A stretch of 64,000 nucleotides of DNA from Vagococcus intermedius. GTDB lineage: Bacteria; Bacillota; Bacilli; Lactobacillales; Vagococcaceae. The notes beneath the pieces were generated by a model that was not told where the DNA came from, made no database searches, and worked only from the letters and a program-made list of their open reading frames with translations. Made by a program: the position numbers and the translations under genes. The stretch lies in contig NZ_CP110232.1 of NCBI RefSeq assembly GCF_029144185.1, positions 1 through 64,000 on the forward strand. Reading direction: 5' to 3'. Shown here in pieces: positions 50,255-61,421 of this stretch (positions within the stretch are counted from its first letter, which is position 1; each line of letters starts with the position of its first letter).

Positions 50255-50689
50255 ATGTTAGTACCTAAACGTGTGAAATACCGTCGTGAGTTTAGAGGTA
50301 AAATGCGTGGAGAAGCTAAAGGTGGTAAAGAGGTAGCATTTGGAGAATACGGCTTACAAGCTGTTGATTCAAGCTGGATTACTAACCGCCAAATTGAGGC
50401 AGCACGTATCGCTATGACTCGTTATATGAAACGTGGCGGGAAAGTATGGATTAAAATTTTCCCTCATAAATCTTATACATCAAAAGCAATTGGCGTTCGT
50501 ATGGGTAAAGGTAAAGGAGCTCCTGAAGGATGGGTTGCACCAGTTAAACGTGGTAAAATCATGTTTGAAATTGCTGGCGTACCAGAAGAAGTTGCTCGTG
50601 AAGCATTAAGACTTGCTTCTCACAAATTACCTGTTAAAACTAAGATTGTAAAACGTGAGGAAATGGGTGGTGAATCGAATGAAGGTTAA
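50255..50689 (+). CDS. rplP: 50S ribosomal protein L16
   Basis: L16 helps place the acceptor arm of A-site tRNA. The 144-residue protein has [19 protein letters not shown] and the [18 protein letters not shown] loop. The end of the gene overlaps the start of rpmC by 11 bases, a conserved coupling. Confidence 0.98.
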   Translation: MLVPKRVKYRREFRGKMRGEAKGGKEVAFGEYGLQAVDSSWITNRQIEAARIAMTRYMKRGGKVWIKIFPHKSYTSKAIGVRMGKGKGAPEGWVAPVKRGKIMFEIAGVPEEVAREALRLASHKLPVKTKIVKREEMGGESNEG

Positions 50690-50867
50690 AGATATCAAAG
50701 AGTTAACCACTGCCGAAATGCTTGTCAAAGAAAAGGAATTTAAAGAAGAATTATTCAACTTAAGATTCCAACTTGCTACAGGTCAGCTAGAAAACACTGC
50801 GCGTATTCAAGAAGTGCGTAAATCGATTGCACGCATTAAAACAGTGTTGCGTGAACAAGAAAAGTAA
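50679..50867 (+). CDS. rpmC: 50S ribosomal protein L29
   Basis: L29 is a small alpha-helical protein at the tunnel exit beside L23. The 62-residue protein starts [14 protein letters not shown] and has [23 protein letters not shown] at 50679 inside the end of rplP, with GGAAATGGGTGGTG upstream; a longer frame from 50655 would miss this site. Confidence 0.96.
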   Translation: MKVKDIKELTTAEMLVKEKEFKEELFNLRFQLATGQLENTARIQEVRKSIARIKTVLREQEK

Positions 50868-50891
50868 CATTGGAAGGAGGCCATTAGACGA

Positions 50892-51164
50892 ATGACTCAA
50901 GATCAAGAGAGAAATCAACGTAAAGTTTACCAAGGACGCGTTGTTTCAGACAAAATGGATAAAACTATCGTTGTTGTTGTAGAAACTCGTAACGCTCATA
51001 AAAAATACGGTAAACGTGTTAAATATTCTAAAAAATACAAAGCACATGATGAGAACAATGTTGCCAAAACAGGAGACATCGTGAAAATTATGGAAACTCG
51101 TCCATTATCCGCTACAAAACGTTTCCGTTTATTAGAGGTCGTTGAAGAAGCAGTTATTATCTAA
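50892..51164 (+). CDS. rpsQ: 30S ribosomal protein S17
   Basis: S17 is an early 16S rRNA binder with an OB fold. The 90-residue protein has [31 protein letters not shown] and [23 protein letters not shown] with GGAAGGAGG. Confidence 0.97.
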   Translation: MTQDQERNQRKVYQGRVVSDKMDKTIVVVVETRNAHKKYGKRVKYSKKYKAHDENNVAKTGDIVKIMETRPLSATKRFRLLEVVEEAVII

Positions 51165-51216
51165 GCGAGATTTTCCTATATAGATTGAAGCTAAAATCTG
51201 AAAGGAGGATACTATA

Positions 51217-51585
51217 GTGATCCAAACAGAAAGTCGTTTGAGAGTAGCTGATAACTCAGGTGCTCGTGAGGTTCTAACAATTAAAGTGTTAGGCGGATCA
51301 GGACGTAAGACAGCCAACATTGGTGATATTATTGTGGCTACGGTTAAACAAGCAACGCCAGGTGGTGTTGTTAAAAAAGGTGAAATCGTTAAAGCTGTTA
51401 TCGTTAGAAGTAAAACAGGAGCTCGTCGTACAGACGGTTCTTACATTAAATTCGATGAAAATGCATGTGTAATCATCCGTGACGACAAGAGTCCTCGTGG
51501 AACACGTATTTTCGGACCAGTCGCTCGTGAATTACGTGATAGCAATTTCATGAAAATTATTTCACTAGCACCAGAAGTATTATAA
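51217..51585 (+). CDS. rplN: 50S ribosomal protein L14
   Basis: L14 contributes to an intersubunit bridge. The 122-residue protein has [18 protein letters not shown], the signature [21 protein letters not shown], and [16 protein letters not shown]. The start is GTG at 51217 behind AAAGGAGGA. It is usually taken as the first gene of the spc part of the block; no terminator precedes it. Confidence 0.98.
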   Translation: MIQTESRLRVADNSGAREVLTIKVLGGSGRKTANIGDIIVATVKQATPGGVVKKGEIVKAVIVRSKTGARRTDGSYIKFDENACVIIRDDKSPRGTRIFGPVARELRDSNFMKIISLAPEVL

Positions 51586-51618
51586 TCAATTCTTGTCCAA
51601 AGGAGGTGCGAAAGAATT

Positions 51619-51930
51619 ATGTTTGTTAAAAAAGGCGATAAAGTAAAAGTTATCACTGGTAAAGACAAAAATAAAGAAGGCGTAGTATTAACTGCGTTTC
51701 CTAAACAAGATCGTGTCATCGTTGAAGGTGTTAACATGATCAAAAAACATCAAAAACCTAGCGCTGCGGCTCCTCAAGGAGGAATCGTTGAAACAGAAGC
51801 ATCAATTCACGTGTCAAACGTGATGGTAATTGACCCATCAAACGGCGAACCAACTCGTGTTGGATTCAAAGATATCGATGGTAAAAAAGTACGTGTTTCT
51901 AAACGCACAGGTGAAGTATTAGATAAGTAG
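51619..51930 (+). CDS. rplX: 50S ribosomal protein L24
   Basis: L24 is an assembly-initiator protein with a KOW motif ([20 protein letters not shown]). The 103-residue protein has the usual length. ATG with AAAGGAGGTG. Confidence 0.97.
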   Translation: MFVKKGDKVKVITGKDKNKEGVVLTAFPKQDRVIVEGVNMIKKHQKPSAAAPQGGIVETEASIHVSNVMVIDPSNGEPTRVGFKDIDGKKVRVSKRTGEVLDK

Positions 51931-51957
51931 TAAAGAACGGAAGGAGGGACCTATAGA

Positions 51958-52497
51958 ATGAACCGCCTAAAAGCAAAATATGTTAAAGAAATCACTCCAT
52001 CATTAATGGAGAAATTCAATTATACATCTGTAATGCAAACACCTAAAGTTGAAAAGATTGTTATCAACATGGGTGTCGGTGATGCAGTAAATAACGTAAA
52101 AAACTTAGACAAAGCTGTTGAGGAGTTAACATTAATTTCTGGTCAAAAACCAGTTATTACAAAAGCTAGAAAATCTATCGCTGGTTTCCGTCTACGTGAA
52201 GGTATGCCAATCGGCTGTAAAGTAACTTTACGTGGCGAAAGAATGTATGAATTCTTAGACAAACTAGTAACAGTTTCTCTACCTCGTGTACGTGACTTCC
52301 ACGGTGTAAGTAATAAATCATTTGACGGTCGTGGTAACTTCACATTGGGAGTTAAAGAACAATTAATTTTCCCAGAAGTAGATTACGATTTAGTAGATAA
52401 AGTACGTGGTATGGACATCGTTGTTGTTACAACTGCTAACACAGATGAAGAATCACGTGAATTATTAACACAACTTGGAATGCCATTCCAAAAATAA
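51958..52497 (+). CDS. rplE: 50S ribosomal protein L5
   Basis: L5 binds 5S rRNA and contacts P-site tRNA. The 179-residue protein has [35 protein letters not shown] and [23 protein letters not shown] with GGAAGGAGGG. Confidence 0.98.
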   Translation: MNRLKAKYVKEITPSLMEKFNYTSVMQTPKVEKIVINMGVGDAVNNVKNLDKAVEELTLISGQKPVITKARKSIAGFRLREGMPIGCKVTLRGERMYEFLDKLVTVSLPRVRDFHGVSNKSFDGRGNFTLGVKEQLIFPEVDYDLVDKVRGMDIVVVTTANTDEESRELLTQLGMPFQK

Positions 52498-52515
52498 TTA
52501 AAGGAGGCGAACTAC

Positions 52516-52701
52516 TTGGCTAAAAAATCAATGATTGCTAAAAACAAACGTCCTGCAAAATTCTCAACACAAGAATATACGCGTTGTGAACGTTGTGGCC
52601 GTCCACATTCAGTTTATCGTAAATTTAAACTTTGCCGTATTTGCTTCCGCGAACTTGCCTATAAAGGACAAATTCCCGGCGTGAAGAAAGCTAGCTGGTA
52701 A
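52516..52701 (+). CDS. rpsN: 30S ribosomal protein S14, zinc-binding (type Z)
   Basis: This is the short 61-residue S14 with a zinc ribbon: CERC and CRIC supply four Cys. The start is TTG at 52516, supported by AAAGGAGGCG at good spacing and by the family's MAKKSMIAK start. Together with the zinc forms of S18 and L36 in this window it shows that the primary ribosomal set is zinc-loaded. Confidence 0.97.
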   Translation: MAKKSMIAKNKRPAKFSTQEYTRCERCGRPHSVYRKFKLCRICFRELAYKGQIPGVKKASW

Positions 52702-52734
52702 CAAAAAACCCGCATAAAGGAGGTAAATAGTTCA

Positions 52735-53133
52735 ATGGTCATGACAGATCCAATCGCAGACTTTTTAACTCGCATTCGTAATGCGAACATGGTTAAACAT
52801 GATATGTTAGAAGTACCTGCATCAAAAATTAAATTTGATATCGCTGAAATCTTGAAACGTGAAGGATTCATCCGCGACGTTGAAAAAATTGAAGATGATA
52901 AACAAGGCATCATTCGCGTATTCTTAAAATACGGAAAAAATGAAGAACGTGTAATCACGAACTTAAAACGTATTTCTAAACCAGGTTTACGTGCTTATGT
53001 GAAATCTGATGATGTACCTAAAGTTTTAAACGGCTTAGGTATTGCTATCATTTCAACTTCTGAAGGTGTTATCACTGATAAAGAAGCTAGAGAACGTAAC
53101 ATTGGTGGAGAAGTTATCGCATACGTGTGGTAA
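52735..53133 (+). CDS. rpsH: 30S ribosomal protein S8
   Basis: S8 binds the 16S central domain and in E. coli represses the spc operon. The 132-residue protein has [18 protein letters not shown] and the C-terminal [26 protein letters not shown]. The first of two ATGs (52735) is kept, as in Bacillus; AAAGGAGG stands upstream. Confidence 0.97.
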   Translation: MVMTDPIADFLTRIRNANMVKHDMLEVPASKIKFDIAEILKREGFIRDVEKIEDDKQGIIRVFLKYGKNEERVITNLKRISKPGLRAYVKSDDVPKVLNGLGIAIISTSEGVITDKEARERNIGGEVIAYVW

Positions 53134-53162
53134 TCGAAACAAACTAGAAGGAGGTGTCTTGA

Positions 53163-53699
53163 ATGAGCCGTATTGGTAATAAAGTAGTCATCATTCCTGC
53201 AGGTGTTACAGTAACACAAAACGGAGATGACGTAACAGTTAAAGGACCTAAAGGTGAATTAACTCGTACTTTCGCTAAAAATATTACAATGAATATTGAA
53301 GGTAATGAAGTAACTTTCACACGTCCGAATGACAATAAAGAAAATCGTGCGATGCATGGAACAATGCGTGCCAACTTCAACAACATGGTTGTTGGTGTAA
53401 GTGAAGGCTTTGAAAAAGCATTAGAACTTATCGGGGTTGGTTACCGTGCCCAATTACAAGGATCAAAACTTGTACTTAACGTTGGATACTCTCATCCAGT
53501 TGAGTTTGTTGCTCCAGAAGGCGTAACAATTGAAGTTCCTGCAAACACAAAAGTTATCGTTAAGGGTGCTAACAAAGAACACGTTGGCGAATTAGCGGCT
53601 AACATCCGTGGAGTACGTCCTCCAGAACCTTATAAAGGTAAAGGAATTCGTTATGAAGGCGAATTTGTACGACGTAAAGAAGGTAAAACTGGTAAATAA
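53163..53699 (+). CDS. rplF: 50S ribosomal protein L6
   Basis: L6 lies near the factor-binding site of the large subunit. The 178-residue protein starts [15 protein letters not shown], has two similar domains, and ends with [27 protein letters not shown] with AGAAGGAGG. About 100 bases without a gene follow before rplR; they hold a doubled TTCGACCG and weak complementarity (GTATAAG/CTTATAT) only. Confidence 0.98.
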   Translation: MSRIGNKVVIIPAGVTVTQNGDDVTVKGPKGELTRTFAKNITMNIEGNEVTFTRPNDNKENRAMHGTMRANFNNMVVGVSEGFEKALELIGVGYRAQLQGSKLVLNVGYSHPVEFVAPEGVTIEVPANTKVIVKGANKEHVGELAANIRGVRPPEPYKGKGIRYEGEFVRRKEGKTGK

Positions 53700-53800
53700 T
53701 AAGTGTATAAGATGGACAAGAAAGGTTTTCGACCGAGTATTGTTCTTCGACCGCTTATATTTTAGTTGTTTTGCATAAAAATATAAAAGAGGTGACAATT

Positions 53801-54151
53801 GTGATTTCAAAACCAGATAAGAATAAAGTACGCCAAAAGAGACATGGTCGCGTACGTGCGAAAATCTCTGGTACTGCTGAGTGCCCACGCTTGAACGTTT
53901 TCCGTTCTAACAAAAACATCTACGCACAATTAATTGATGACGTAGCGGGTGTGACGCTAGCAAGTGCCTCTACCTTAGAAGTTACAGGTGGAAACAAAAC
54001 TGAATCTGCTTCAGCTGTTGGTGCATCAATCGCCAAAAAAGCAACTGAAAAAGGTATCAAAGAAGTAGTTTTTGACCGTGGTGGTTACCTTTACCATGGC
54101 CGTGTTGCAGCACTAGCTGAAGCAGCACGTGAAAACGGACTAGAATTTTAG
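53801..54151 (+). CDS. rplR: 50S ribosomal protein L18
   Basis: L18 binds 5S rRNA with L5. The 116-residue protein has [38 protein letters not shown] and [23 protein letters not shown]. The start is GTG at 53801 with AAGAGGTG well spaced; a longer frame from 53771 has no ribosome binding site. Confidence 0.96.
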   Translation: MISKPDKNKVRQKRHGRVRAKISGTAECPRLNVFRSNKNIYAQLIDDVAGVTLASASTLEVTGGNKTESASAVGASIAKKATEKGIKEVVFDRGGYLYHGRVAALAEAARENGLEF

Positions 54152-54171
54152 TAGAAGGAGGAACACCATTC

Positions 54172-54672
54172 ATGGTTTATATTGATCCAAAAGGTTTGGA
54201 ATTAGAAGACCGCGTTGTTGCGATTAACCGTGTTACAAAAGTTGTTAAAGGTGGACGTCGTCTACGTTTTGCTGCTTTAGTCGTGGTTGGTGACAGAAAT
54301 GGTCACGTTGGATTTGGTACAGGTAAAGCTCAAGAAGTACCTGAAGCAATCCGTAAAGCAATTGAAGATGCTAAGAAAAACTTAATCGAAGTACCAATGG
54401 TTGGTTCTACAATCCCTCACGAAGTTATCGGAGTATACAGTGGTGGACGCATCATGATGAAACCTGCTGTTGCCGGTGCTGGAGTTGCCGCTGGTGGCCC
54501 CGTTCGTGCCGTATTGGAATTAGCTGGTGTAGCTGATGTTACAAGCAAATCATTAGGTTCTAACACACCTATCAATGTGATTCGCGCTACTGTAGAAGGT
54601 TTAGCTCGTTTAAAACGTGCTGAAGAAGTAGCTGAATTACGTGGTAAAAGTGTGGAAGAAATTTTAGGATAA
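54172..54672 (+). CDS. rpsE: 30S ribosomal protein S5
   Basis: S5 is at the mRNA entrance and affects accuracy and spectinomycin binding. The 166-residue protein has [23 protein letters not shown] (no change seen in the spectinomycin loop VKGG), [15 protein letters not shown] and [19 protein letters not shown] with GAAGGAGG. Confidence 0.97.
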   Translation: MVYIDPKGLELEDRVVAINRVTKVVKGGRRLRFAALVVVGDRNGHVGFGTGKAQEVPEAIRKAIEDAKKNLIEVPMVGSTIPHEVIGVYSGGRIMMKPAVAGAGVAAGGPVRAVLELAGVADVTSKSLGSNTPINVIRATVEGLARLKRAEEVAELRGKSVEEILG

Positions 54673-54685
54673 GGAGGACATAGTA

Positions 54686-54865
54686 ATGGCTGATTTAAAA
54701 GTTACTCTAAAAAGAAGCGTTATCGGACGTCCTCAAAACCAAAAAGATACAGTTAAAGCTCTTGGTTTGAAAAAAATCAACAGCTCTGTTGTAAAACCTG
54801 ATAATGTTGCCATTAAAGGTATGATCAACACTGTTTCACATTTAGTGGACGTAGAAGAAGTATAA
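54686..54865 (+). CDS. rpmD: 50S ribosomal protein L30
   Basis: L30 is a small 23S rRNA binder. The 59-residue frame reads [20 protein letters not shown] and then [14 protein letters not shown], the family pattern. ATG at 54686 with AAGGAGG. It lies between rpsE and rplO, as expected in the spc operon. Confidence 0.97.
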   Translation: MADLKVTLKRSVIGRPQNQKDTVKALGLKKINSSVVKPDNVAIKGMINTVSHLVDVEEV

Positions 54866-54905
54866 AACAATTTTTTGAATTACTAAAAGAGGAGGTGCCA
54901 AGAAT

Positions 54906-55346
54906 ATGAAACTTCATGAGTTAAAACCTTCAGAAGGTTCAAGACATGTACGTAATCGTGTAGGTCGCGGAACTTCATCTGGTAATGGTAAAACAGCTGG
55001 CCGTGGTCAAAAAGGACAAAAAGCTCGTTCAGGTGGTGGAGTACGTTTAGGATTTGAGGGTGGTCAAACACCATTATTCCAACGTTTACCAAAACGTGGA
55101 TTTACTAACATCAACCGTAAAGAGTACGCTGTTATCAACTTAGAAACTCTTAACAGATTTGAAGATGGAACAGAGGTAACACCAGCTATGCTTGTTGAAT
55201 CTGGTATCATCAAAGATGAAAAAGCAGGAATTAAAGTATTAGCTAAAGGTGAATTAACTAAGAAATTAACAGTGAAAGCTGCTAAATTCTCTGATTCAGC
55301 TAAAGCTGCTATCGAAGCTGCTGGCGGTTCAATCGAGGTGATCTAA
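54906..55346 (+). CDS. rplO: 50S ribosomal protein L15
   Basis: L15 is a late assembly protein of the large subunit. The 146-residue protein has [20 protein letters not shown], the Gly/Lys-rich [20 protein letters not shown] and [20 protein letters not shown] with GAGGAGG. Its stop overlaps the secY start by one base. Confidence 0.98.
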   Translation: MKLHELKPSEGSRHVRNRVGRGTSSGNGKTAGRGQKGQKARSGGGVRLGFEGGQTPLFQRLPKRGFTNINRKEYAVINLETLNRFEDGTEVTPAMLVESGIIKDEKAGIKVLAKGELTKKLTVKAAKFSDSAKAAIEAAGGSIEVI

Positions 55347-56647
55347 TGTTTAAACTATTGAAAGATGGTTTTAAAGTAAAAGAGATTCGTCAAAAAATAT
55401 TTTTTACTTTGTTCATTTTATTATCTTTTAGAATTGGTTCTCATATCACTGTCCCTGGTGTTGATGCGCGAGCATTAGTTCAGCTAAGTGATAATCCATT
55501 ATTTAATATGATGAATACAGTTAGTGGTAGTGCTATGAAAAACTTCTCATTGTTCGCAATGGGAGTTTCGCCATATATAACCGCTTCTATCGTTATTCAA
55601 TTGTTACAGATGGATATTGTACCTAGATTTGTTGAATGGTCAAAACAAGGTGAGACGGGACGTCGTAAATTAAGTCAAGCTACGCGTTATTTAACATTAG
55701 TATTGGGCTTTGTTCAATCTATTGCCATAACAGCAGGGTTTAATCAATTTGCTAGTACCTATGATTTTGTTGATAAGCCAGATGTAACAACCTATTTAAC
55801 GATTGGAATCATTTTAACTGCAGGGACGATGCTTGTAACTTGGATGGGTGAACAAATTACGGAAAAAGGAATTGGTAACGGAGTTTCAATGATGATTTTT
55901 GCTGGGATTATAGCCCAATTACCAAGAGGAATTCTGAATCTTTACGAGGATTACTTCGTAAATATTTCTCCTGATAAATTAGGTCAATCTGCATTATTTG
56001 TTGCGGGACTTGTGCTTGCTATTCTAATTATCGTAACATTTGTCACTTATGTTCAACAAGCTGAAAGAAAAATTCCTATTCAGTACACAAAGCGTGTTGC
56101 AGGAGCACCACAAAGTAGCTATTTACCTTTAAAAGTAAATGCAGCTGGGGTTATCCCAGTAATCTTTGCAAGTTCCCTGATTTCAACACCAAGTGCCATC
56201 ATGCAATTATTTGCAAGCACAAAAGGGGATGAAACTTGGTTTAAAGTTTTATCTGAAATGTTTAATTATTCTACCTTACCAGGTGGAATACTGTATACCT
56301 TACTGATTATCTCATTCACTTTCTTCTATGCATTTGTTCAAGTGAATCCTGAGAAAGTTGCCGAAAACTTGCAAAAGCAAGGCAGCTATATTCCAAGTGT
56401 GCGTCCGGGTAAAGGAACTGAAGATTATTTATCTTCACTTTTACTAAGATTAAGTACAGTTGGCTCAATATTCCTTGCACTTGTTGCAATCATTCCGATT
56501 GTGGCACAAAATGTTTGGAACTTACCAGCTTCGATTGGTTTGGGTGGAACAAGTCTTTTAATTGCCATAGGAGTAGCGTTAGAAACTGCGAAACAATTAG
56601 AAGGATTGTTGATGAAACGTAAATATACAGGTTTTATCGTCAAGTAA
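55346..56647 (+). CDS. secY: Protein translocase subunit SecY
   Basis: SecY is the pore of the Sec translocon. The 433-residue protein has ten membrane helices, the plug-region and signature GVSPYITASIVIQLLQMDIVP, and the cytosolic loop PIQYTKRV. The start codon overlaps the rplO stop (TAATG). adk follows after 57 bases with AGGAGG. Confidence 0.98.
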   Translation: MFKLLKDGFKVKEIRQKIFFTLFILLSFRIGSHITVPGVDARALVQLSDNPLFNMMNTVSGSAMKNFSLFAMGVSPYITASIVIQLLQMDIVPRFVEWSKQGETGRRKLSQATRYLTLVLGFVQSIAITAGFNQFASTYDFVDKPDVTTYLTIGIILTAGTMLVTWMGEQITEKGIGNGVSMMIFAGIIAQLPRGILNLYEDYFVNISPDKLGQSALFVAGLVLAILIIVTFVTYVQQAERKIPIQYTKRVAGAPQSSYLPLKVNAAGVIPVIFASSLISTPSAIMQLFASTKGDETWFKVLSEMFNYSTLPGGILYTLLIISFTFFYAFVQVNPEKVAENLQKQGSYIPSVRPGKGTEDYLSSLLLRLSTVGSIFLALVAIIPIVAQNVWNLPASIGLGGTSLLIAIGVALETAKQLEGLLMKRKYTGFIVK

Positions 56648-56680
56648 GAGGTGTGTGTTGAGGATTATCCTCAGCACTAA

Positions 56681-57355
<675 letters not shown>

Positions 57356-57465
57356 TTTCTTAAGCTAAGTGAGTAACCATTATTCTTGTGAATTTGTTTT
57401 TGCCTTAGCAATCTTATGGTTGTGTAATAAAATGTCTCTGTCATCTTTTAAATAGCTCATTCTTG

Positions 57466-57474
57466 TGCTATAAT
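57466..57474 (+). promoter_or_regulatory. Extended -10 promoter of infA
   Basis: TGCTATAAT is a strong extended -10 element, with TTTTAA (57446-57451) as a weak -35 box 17 bases before the TATAAT. It would uncouple infA onward from the spc operon. Confidence 0.6.
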
Positions 57475-57492
57475 ATTTGAGTTGAGGTGTTT

Positions 57493-57526
57493 TAGGTGGA
57501 AACAAACGTCCACCGATTTTTTTATC
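57493..57526 (+). terminator. Terminator-like attenuator in the infA leader
   Basis: GGTGGA (57495-57500) pairs with TCCACC (57509-57514) across an eight-base loop, and GATTTTTTT follows. It lies between the promoter and the infA start, so it would reduce or regulate read-through. Confidence 0.55.
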
Positions 57527-57564
57527 GTGTGAAAATGCGAAACAAGTATAAGGAGGTACTATGT

Positions 57565-57929
<365 letters not shown>

Positions 57930-57947
57930 TAGGAGGTGTAACACATA

Positions 57948-58313
57948 ATGGCTCGTATTGCAGGAGTAGATATCCCTCGTGACAAACGCATTGTTATTTC
58001 ATTAACATACATCTATGGTATTGGAAAAACAACTGCTCAAAAAGTCTTAGCGACTGCCGGAGTATCTGAAGATATTCGTGTTCGTGAATTAACGAATGAT
58101 CAATTAGATAAAATCCGTGCAGAAGTGGATACATTAAAAGTTGAAGGTGACTTACGTCGCGAAACAAACTTAAATATCAAACGTTTGATGGAAATCGGTT
58201 CATACCGCGGAATCCGTCATCGTCGTGGATTACCAACTCGTGGACAAAACACGAAAAATAATGCACGAACTCGTAAAGGCCCAGCTCGTTCTATCGCTGG
58301 TAAGAAAAAATAA
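57948..58313 (+). CDS. rpsM: 30S ribosomal protein S13
   Basis: S13 is in the head and bridges to the large subunit. The 121-residue protein has [22 protein letters not shown], the helix-two-turn-helix region and [31 protein letters not shown] with AGGAGGTG. Confidence 0.98.
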   Translation: MARIAGVDIPRDKRIVISLTYIYGIGKTTAQKVLATAGVSEDIRVRELTNDQLDKIRAEVDTLKVEGDLRRETNLNIKRLMEIGSYRGIRHRRGLPTRGQNTKNNARTRKGPARSIAGKKK

Positions 58314-58341
58314 TAAATAAAGTGAAGGAGGTTAGAACTTC

Positions 58342-58731
58342 ATGGTAGCAAAAAAGGTTAGCAGAAAACGCCGTGTGAAAAAGAATATTGAATCTGGGAT
58401 TGCACATATCCATTCAACATTCAACAATACAATCGTTATGATTACTGATGTACATGGGAATGCTATTTCTTGGTCATCAGCTGGAGCTTTAGGTTTCAGA
58501 GGCAGTAAAAAATCAACTCCTTTTGCAGCTCAAATGGCAGCAGAAGCAGCAACTAAAGTTGCAATGGAACATGGTTTAAAAACTGTTGATGTAACAGTTA
58601 AAGGACCAGGTTCAGGACGTGAAGCAGCAATTCGTTCATTACAAGCAACAGGATTAGAAGTGACAGCAATTCGTGACGTCACTCCAGTTCCTCATAATGG
58701 ATGCCGCCCTCCAAAACGCCGTCGTGTTTAA
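58342..58731 (+). CDS. rpsK: 30S ribosomal protein S11
   Basis: S11 is a platform protein near the E site. The 129-residue protein has [22 protein letters not shown] and the C-terminal [21 protein letters not shown] with GAAGGAGG. Confidence 0.98.
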   Translation: MVAKKVSRKRRVKKNIESGIAHIHSTFNNTIVMITDVHGNAISWSSAGALGFRGSKKSTPFAAQMAAEAATKVAMEHGLKTVDVTVKGPGSGREAAIRSLQATGLEVTAIRDVTPVPHNGCRPPKRRRV

Positions 58732-58811
58732 TGAGCGTCTTTCATTTTGAGTGTGAACTTAAGAACGTCATTGAACAAGACACTTTCGTTTTGAAAGGGG
58801 TATAGATAAGA

Positions 58812-59750
58812 ATGATTGAATTTGAAAAACCAAGAATCACAAAAATTGATGAAGATAGAGATTATGGCAAGTTCGTCATCGAGCCTCTAGAAAGAGGTTA
58901 CGGGACTACTTTAGGTAATTCTCTGCGTCGTATATTATTATCTTCTCTACCAGGAGCAGCGATTACGACTCTACAAATTGAAGGTGTGTTACACGAATTC
59001 TCAACCGTTACTGGTGTACGTGAAGACGTGACTCAAATCATCTTGAATATTAAAGGGTTGGCTTTAAAGCTGTATACTGAAGAAGAAAAATCCCTTGAAA
59101 TTGATATTACTGGTCCAGCTAATGTAACAGCAGGCGACATTATCACTGATAGTGATGTAGAAATCTTGAATAAAGATTTACACATTTGTAGTGTTGCTGA
59201 AGGAGCTACTTTCCGTGCTCGTTTAACAGTTAAACCAGGACGTGGATATGTTCAAGCAGACGAAAATAAAAAAGAAGATATGCCAATTGGTGTATTGCCA
59301 GTCGATTCTATTTACACACCAATTCGTCGTGTTAACTACCAAGTAGAAAACACTCGTGTTGGACGTCGTGATGACTTCGACAAATTGACATTAGACGTTT
59401 GGACAGATGGTTCAATTATGCCACAAGAAGCTATTAGTTTAGCTGCTAAAATTCTAACTGAGCATTTAGATATTTTTGTAAACCTAACTGATGAGGCTAA
59501 AAATGCTGAAATCATGGTTGAAAAAGAAGAAACTCAGAAAGAAAAAATGTTGGAAATGACTATCGAAGAGTTAGACTTGTCAGTACGTTCATACAACTGT
59601 TTGAAACGTGCCGGTATTAATACCGTACAAGAATTAACTGATAAATCTGAACCGGAAATGATCAAAGTACGTAACTTAGGACGTAAATCACTTGAAGAAG
59701 TTAAAAACAAGCTTCATGATTTAGGTTTAGGACTACGTCAAGACGATTAA
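58812..59750 (+). CDS. rpoA: RNA polymerase alpha subunit
   Basis: The alpha dimer nucleates RNA polymerase assembly, and its C-terminal domain contacts UP elements and activators. The 312-residue protein has the N-terminal assembly domain ([22 protein letters not shown]), a linker around residues 232-245, and the C-terminal domain with [16 protein letters not shown] and [19 protein letters not shown] with GAAAGGGG. Eighty bases without a gene precede it. Confidence 0.98.
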   Translation: MIEFEKPRITKIDEDRDYGKFVIEPLERGYGTTLGNSLRRILLSSLPGAAITTLQIEGVLHEFSTVTGVREDVTQIILNIKGLALKLYTEEEKSLEIDITGPANVTAGDIITDSDVEILNKDLHICSVAEGATFRARLTVKPGRGYVQADENKKEDMPIGVLPVDSIYTPIRRVNYQVENTRVGRRDDFDKLTLDVWTDGSIMPQEAISLAAKILTEHLDIFVNLTDEAKNAEIMVEKEETQKEKMLEMTIEELDLSVRSYNCLKRAGINTVQELTDKSEPEMIKVRNLGRKSLEEVKNKLHDLGLGLRQDD

Positions 59751-59777
59751 TACTTTCTTATAAGGAGGGAAACTAAC

Positions 59778-60158
59778 GTGAGCTATCGTAAATTAGGACG
59801 CACTAGCAGCCAACGTAAAGCTATGTTGCGTGATTTAACGACTGATTTAATCATTAACGAAAGAATTGTTACTACTGAAGCCCGTGCTAAAGAAGTACGT
59901 TCTACAACTGAAAAAATGATTACTTTAGGAAAACGTGGGGATCTTCATGCTCGCCGTCAAGCTGCTACTTTCGTAAGAAATGAAGTTGCTGAAGTACGTG
60001 AAGAAAATGAAGCTATCGTGGTTGAAACTGCATTACAAAAATTATTCAGTGATATCGCACCTCGCTATGCAGAACGTAATGGTGGTTATACTCGTATTTT
60101 AAAAACAGAACCACGTCGCGGTGACGCAGCTAAAATGGTTATTATCGAACTTGTTTAA
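59778..60158 (+). CDS. rplQ: 50S ribosomal protein L17
   Basis: L17 is near the tunnel exit. The 126-residue protein has [20 protein letters not shown] and [19 protein letters not shown]. The start is GTG at 59778 with AAGGAGGG. It is the last gene of the alpha operon and is followed by the L17 downstream element. Confidence 0.97.
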   Translation: MSYRKLGRTSSQRKAMLRDLTTDLIINERIVTTEARAKEVRSTTEKMITLGKRGDLHARRQAATFVRNEVAEVREENEAIVVETALQKLFSDIAPRYAERNGGYTRILKTEPRRGDAAKMVIIELV

Positions 60159-60176
60159 ATTCAATAGCTATACCAT

Positions 60177-60295
60177 CACTTTATAGATGATTCACTTAGA
60201 GTGTTATGATGTTGGGGATTTATCCCCGAGTCTAGCTCGTGGCATCTCCCTAGTTTTTGACTAGGGAGTATGCACTCATCATAAAGTGTTTTTTT
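60177..60295 (+). ncRNA. L17 downstream element (L17DE-type RNA)
   Basis: An outer 13-bp stem with one bulged A (60177-60190 with 60276-60288) encloses CACT-TAG-AGTG, GGGGA-TTTA-TCCCC, CGAG...CTCG and CTCCCTAG...CTAGGGAG; GATGTT/GGCATC can group two of them. A run of seven or eight T follows the outer stem. A conserved structured RNA of this kind is described directly after rplQ in lactic acid bacteria and Listeria. Position, taxon and complexity fit; I could not align it to the published consensus. Confidence 0.75.
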
Positions 60296-60299
60296 GTAT

Positions 60300-60508
60300 C
60301 TATGACCACTTGTCGTAAATAGACAAAAGCACTTTATTTAAAAAGAAATAAAGTTGAGAGAATCAGATACGTAAACAAAGAATCACTTTATTCAGTCAAT
60401 TATATTGAATAATTGTTGGTTTTTTGGTAGTCTTATACGTGTTAAAGATGATGTTAGCTATGAAAATATAAAAAAGAGCTAGCTGGTTAAGGTTAGCTCT
60501 TTTTTTTA
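60300..60508 (+). other. Hairpin-rich non-coding stretch, possible small RNA
   Basis: No credible gene is present. Serial hairpins occur: TTGTC/GACAA (60310-60326), CTTTATTT/AAATAAAG (60332-60353), CAATTAT/ATAATTG (about 60398-60416), then a strong terminator. The terminator implies a transcript, but the only promoter-like pair (TTGTCG-N17-TTTATT, 60310-60338) is weak. It may be a small RNA or a second part of the rplQ 3' region. Confidence 0.35.
60471..60508 (+). terminator. Strong terminator before ecfA1
   Basis: AAAAAGAGCTA (60471-60481) pairs perfectly with TAGCTCTTTTT (60494-60504), with further T. Confidence 0.9.
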
Positions 60509-60536
60509 ATATTATCTGCTATTTGGATAGGAATAA

Positions 60537-60545
60537 TGCTAAAAT
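60537..60545 (+). promoter_or_regulatory. Extended -10 promoter of ecfA1-ecfA2-ecfT
   Basis: TGCTAAAAT is an extended -10 element about 37 bases before the ecfA1 start; no good -35 box is seen. Confidence 0.55.
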
Positions 60546-60581
60546 ATAGTGATACATAGATTAGACTAGTGAGGGAAAGTA

Positions 60582-61421
60582 ATGAATCCAATTATACAAT
60601 TAGAACATGTTAGTTTTAACTATCAAGAAGATCAAACAATCCTTGCTTTAAATGATGTTTCGTTTACGATTAACAAAGGCGAGTGGATTGCCATTATTGG
60701 TCATAATGGTTCAGGAAAATCTACACTTGCCAAGACAATCAATGGACTAATCATGCCAAGTGAAGGTGAGATTACAGTAGATGGTTTAAGTTTAAATGAA
60801 GAGAATGTTTGGAAGATACGTGAAAAAATCGGAATGGTATTTCAAAATCCAGATAATCAATTCGTTGGTTCCACAGTAGAAGATGATGTTGCATTTGGTT
60901 TAGAGAATCAAGGCGTTCCTCGTTCTGAAATGCTAGTGAGAGTTTCTGAGGCTTTAGAAAAAGTTAGAATGTCAGATTTTAAAACGAAAGAACCAGCCCG
61001 TTTATCAGGCGGACAAAAACAACGCGTGGCTATTGCGGGGGTAGTTGCCTTAAGCCCTGATGTTATTATTTTAGATGAAGCAACCAGTATGCTTGACCCT
61101 GAGGGACGTATGGAAGTTATTTCAACGATTCAAAAGTTAAAAAAAGAAAAAGAATTGACGGTTATTTCTATTACTCATGATATTGATGAAGCAGCAAATG
61201 CCAATCGAGTGTTGGTAATGAAAGCAGGCCAACTGGTCCAAGAAGGGACTCCTGAGGAAATTTTTTCTGCAGGCGAACAATTAGTAGAAATGGGCTTAGA
61301 TTTACCATTTCCAGAAAAATTAAAAATAGAGTTAACTAAGTTAGGGATTAATCTACCAGCAGAGTATATGTCAGAAGAAGGGATGGTGGAGTGGTTATGG
61401 ACATCAAGTTTGAGAAAGTAG
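60582..61421 (+). CDS. ecfA1: ECF transporter ATPase EcfA1
   Basis: EcfA1 and EcfA2 form the heterodimeric ATPase of energy-coupling-factor vitamin importers. The 279-residue protein has Walker [10 protein letters not shown], the Q-loop segment [20 protein letters not shown], signature LSGGQKQR and Walker [19 protein letters not shown] with GTGAGGGAAAG. It overlaps ecfA2 by 25 bases. Confidence 0.97.
   Translation: MNPIIQLEHVSFNYQEDQTILALNDVSFTINKGEWIAIIGHNGSGKSTLAKTINGLIMPSEGEITVDGLSLNEENVWKIREKIGMVFQNPDNQFVGSTVEDDVAFGLENQGVPRSEMLVRVSEALEKVRMSDFKTKEPARLSGGQKQRVAIAGVVALSPDVIILDEATSMLDPEGRMEVISTIQKLKKEKELTVISITHDIDEAANANRVLVMKAGQLVQEGTPEEIFSAGEQLVEMGLDLPFPEKLKIELTKLGINLPAEYMSEEGMVEWLWTSSLRK

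Noticed and set aside
60177-60295. tRNA-like cloverleaf after rplQ.
   Set aside because: Stem lengths, lack of a T-arm TTC motif and the T run at the end do not fit a tRNA; the L17 downstream element explains it better.
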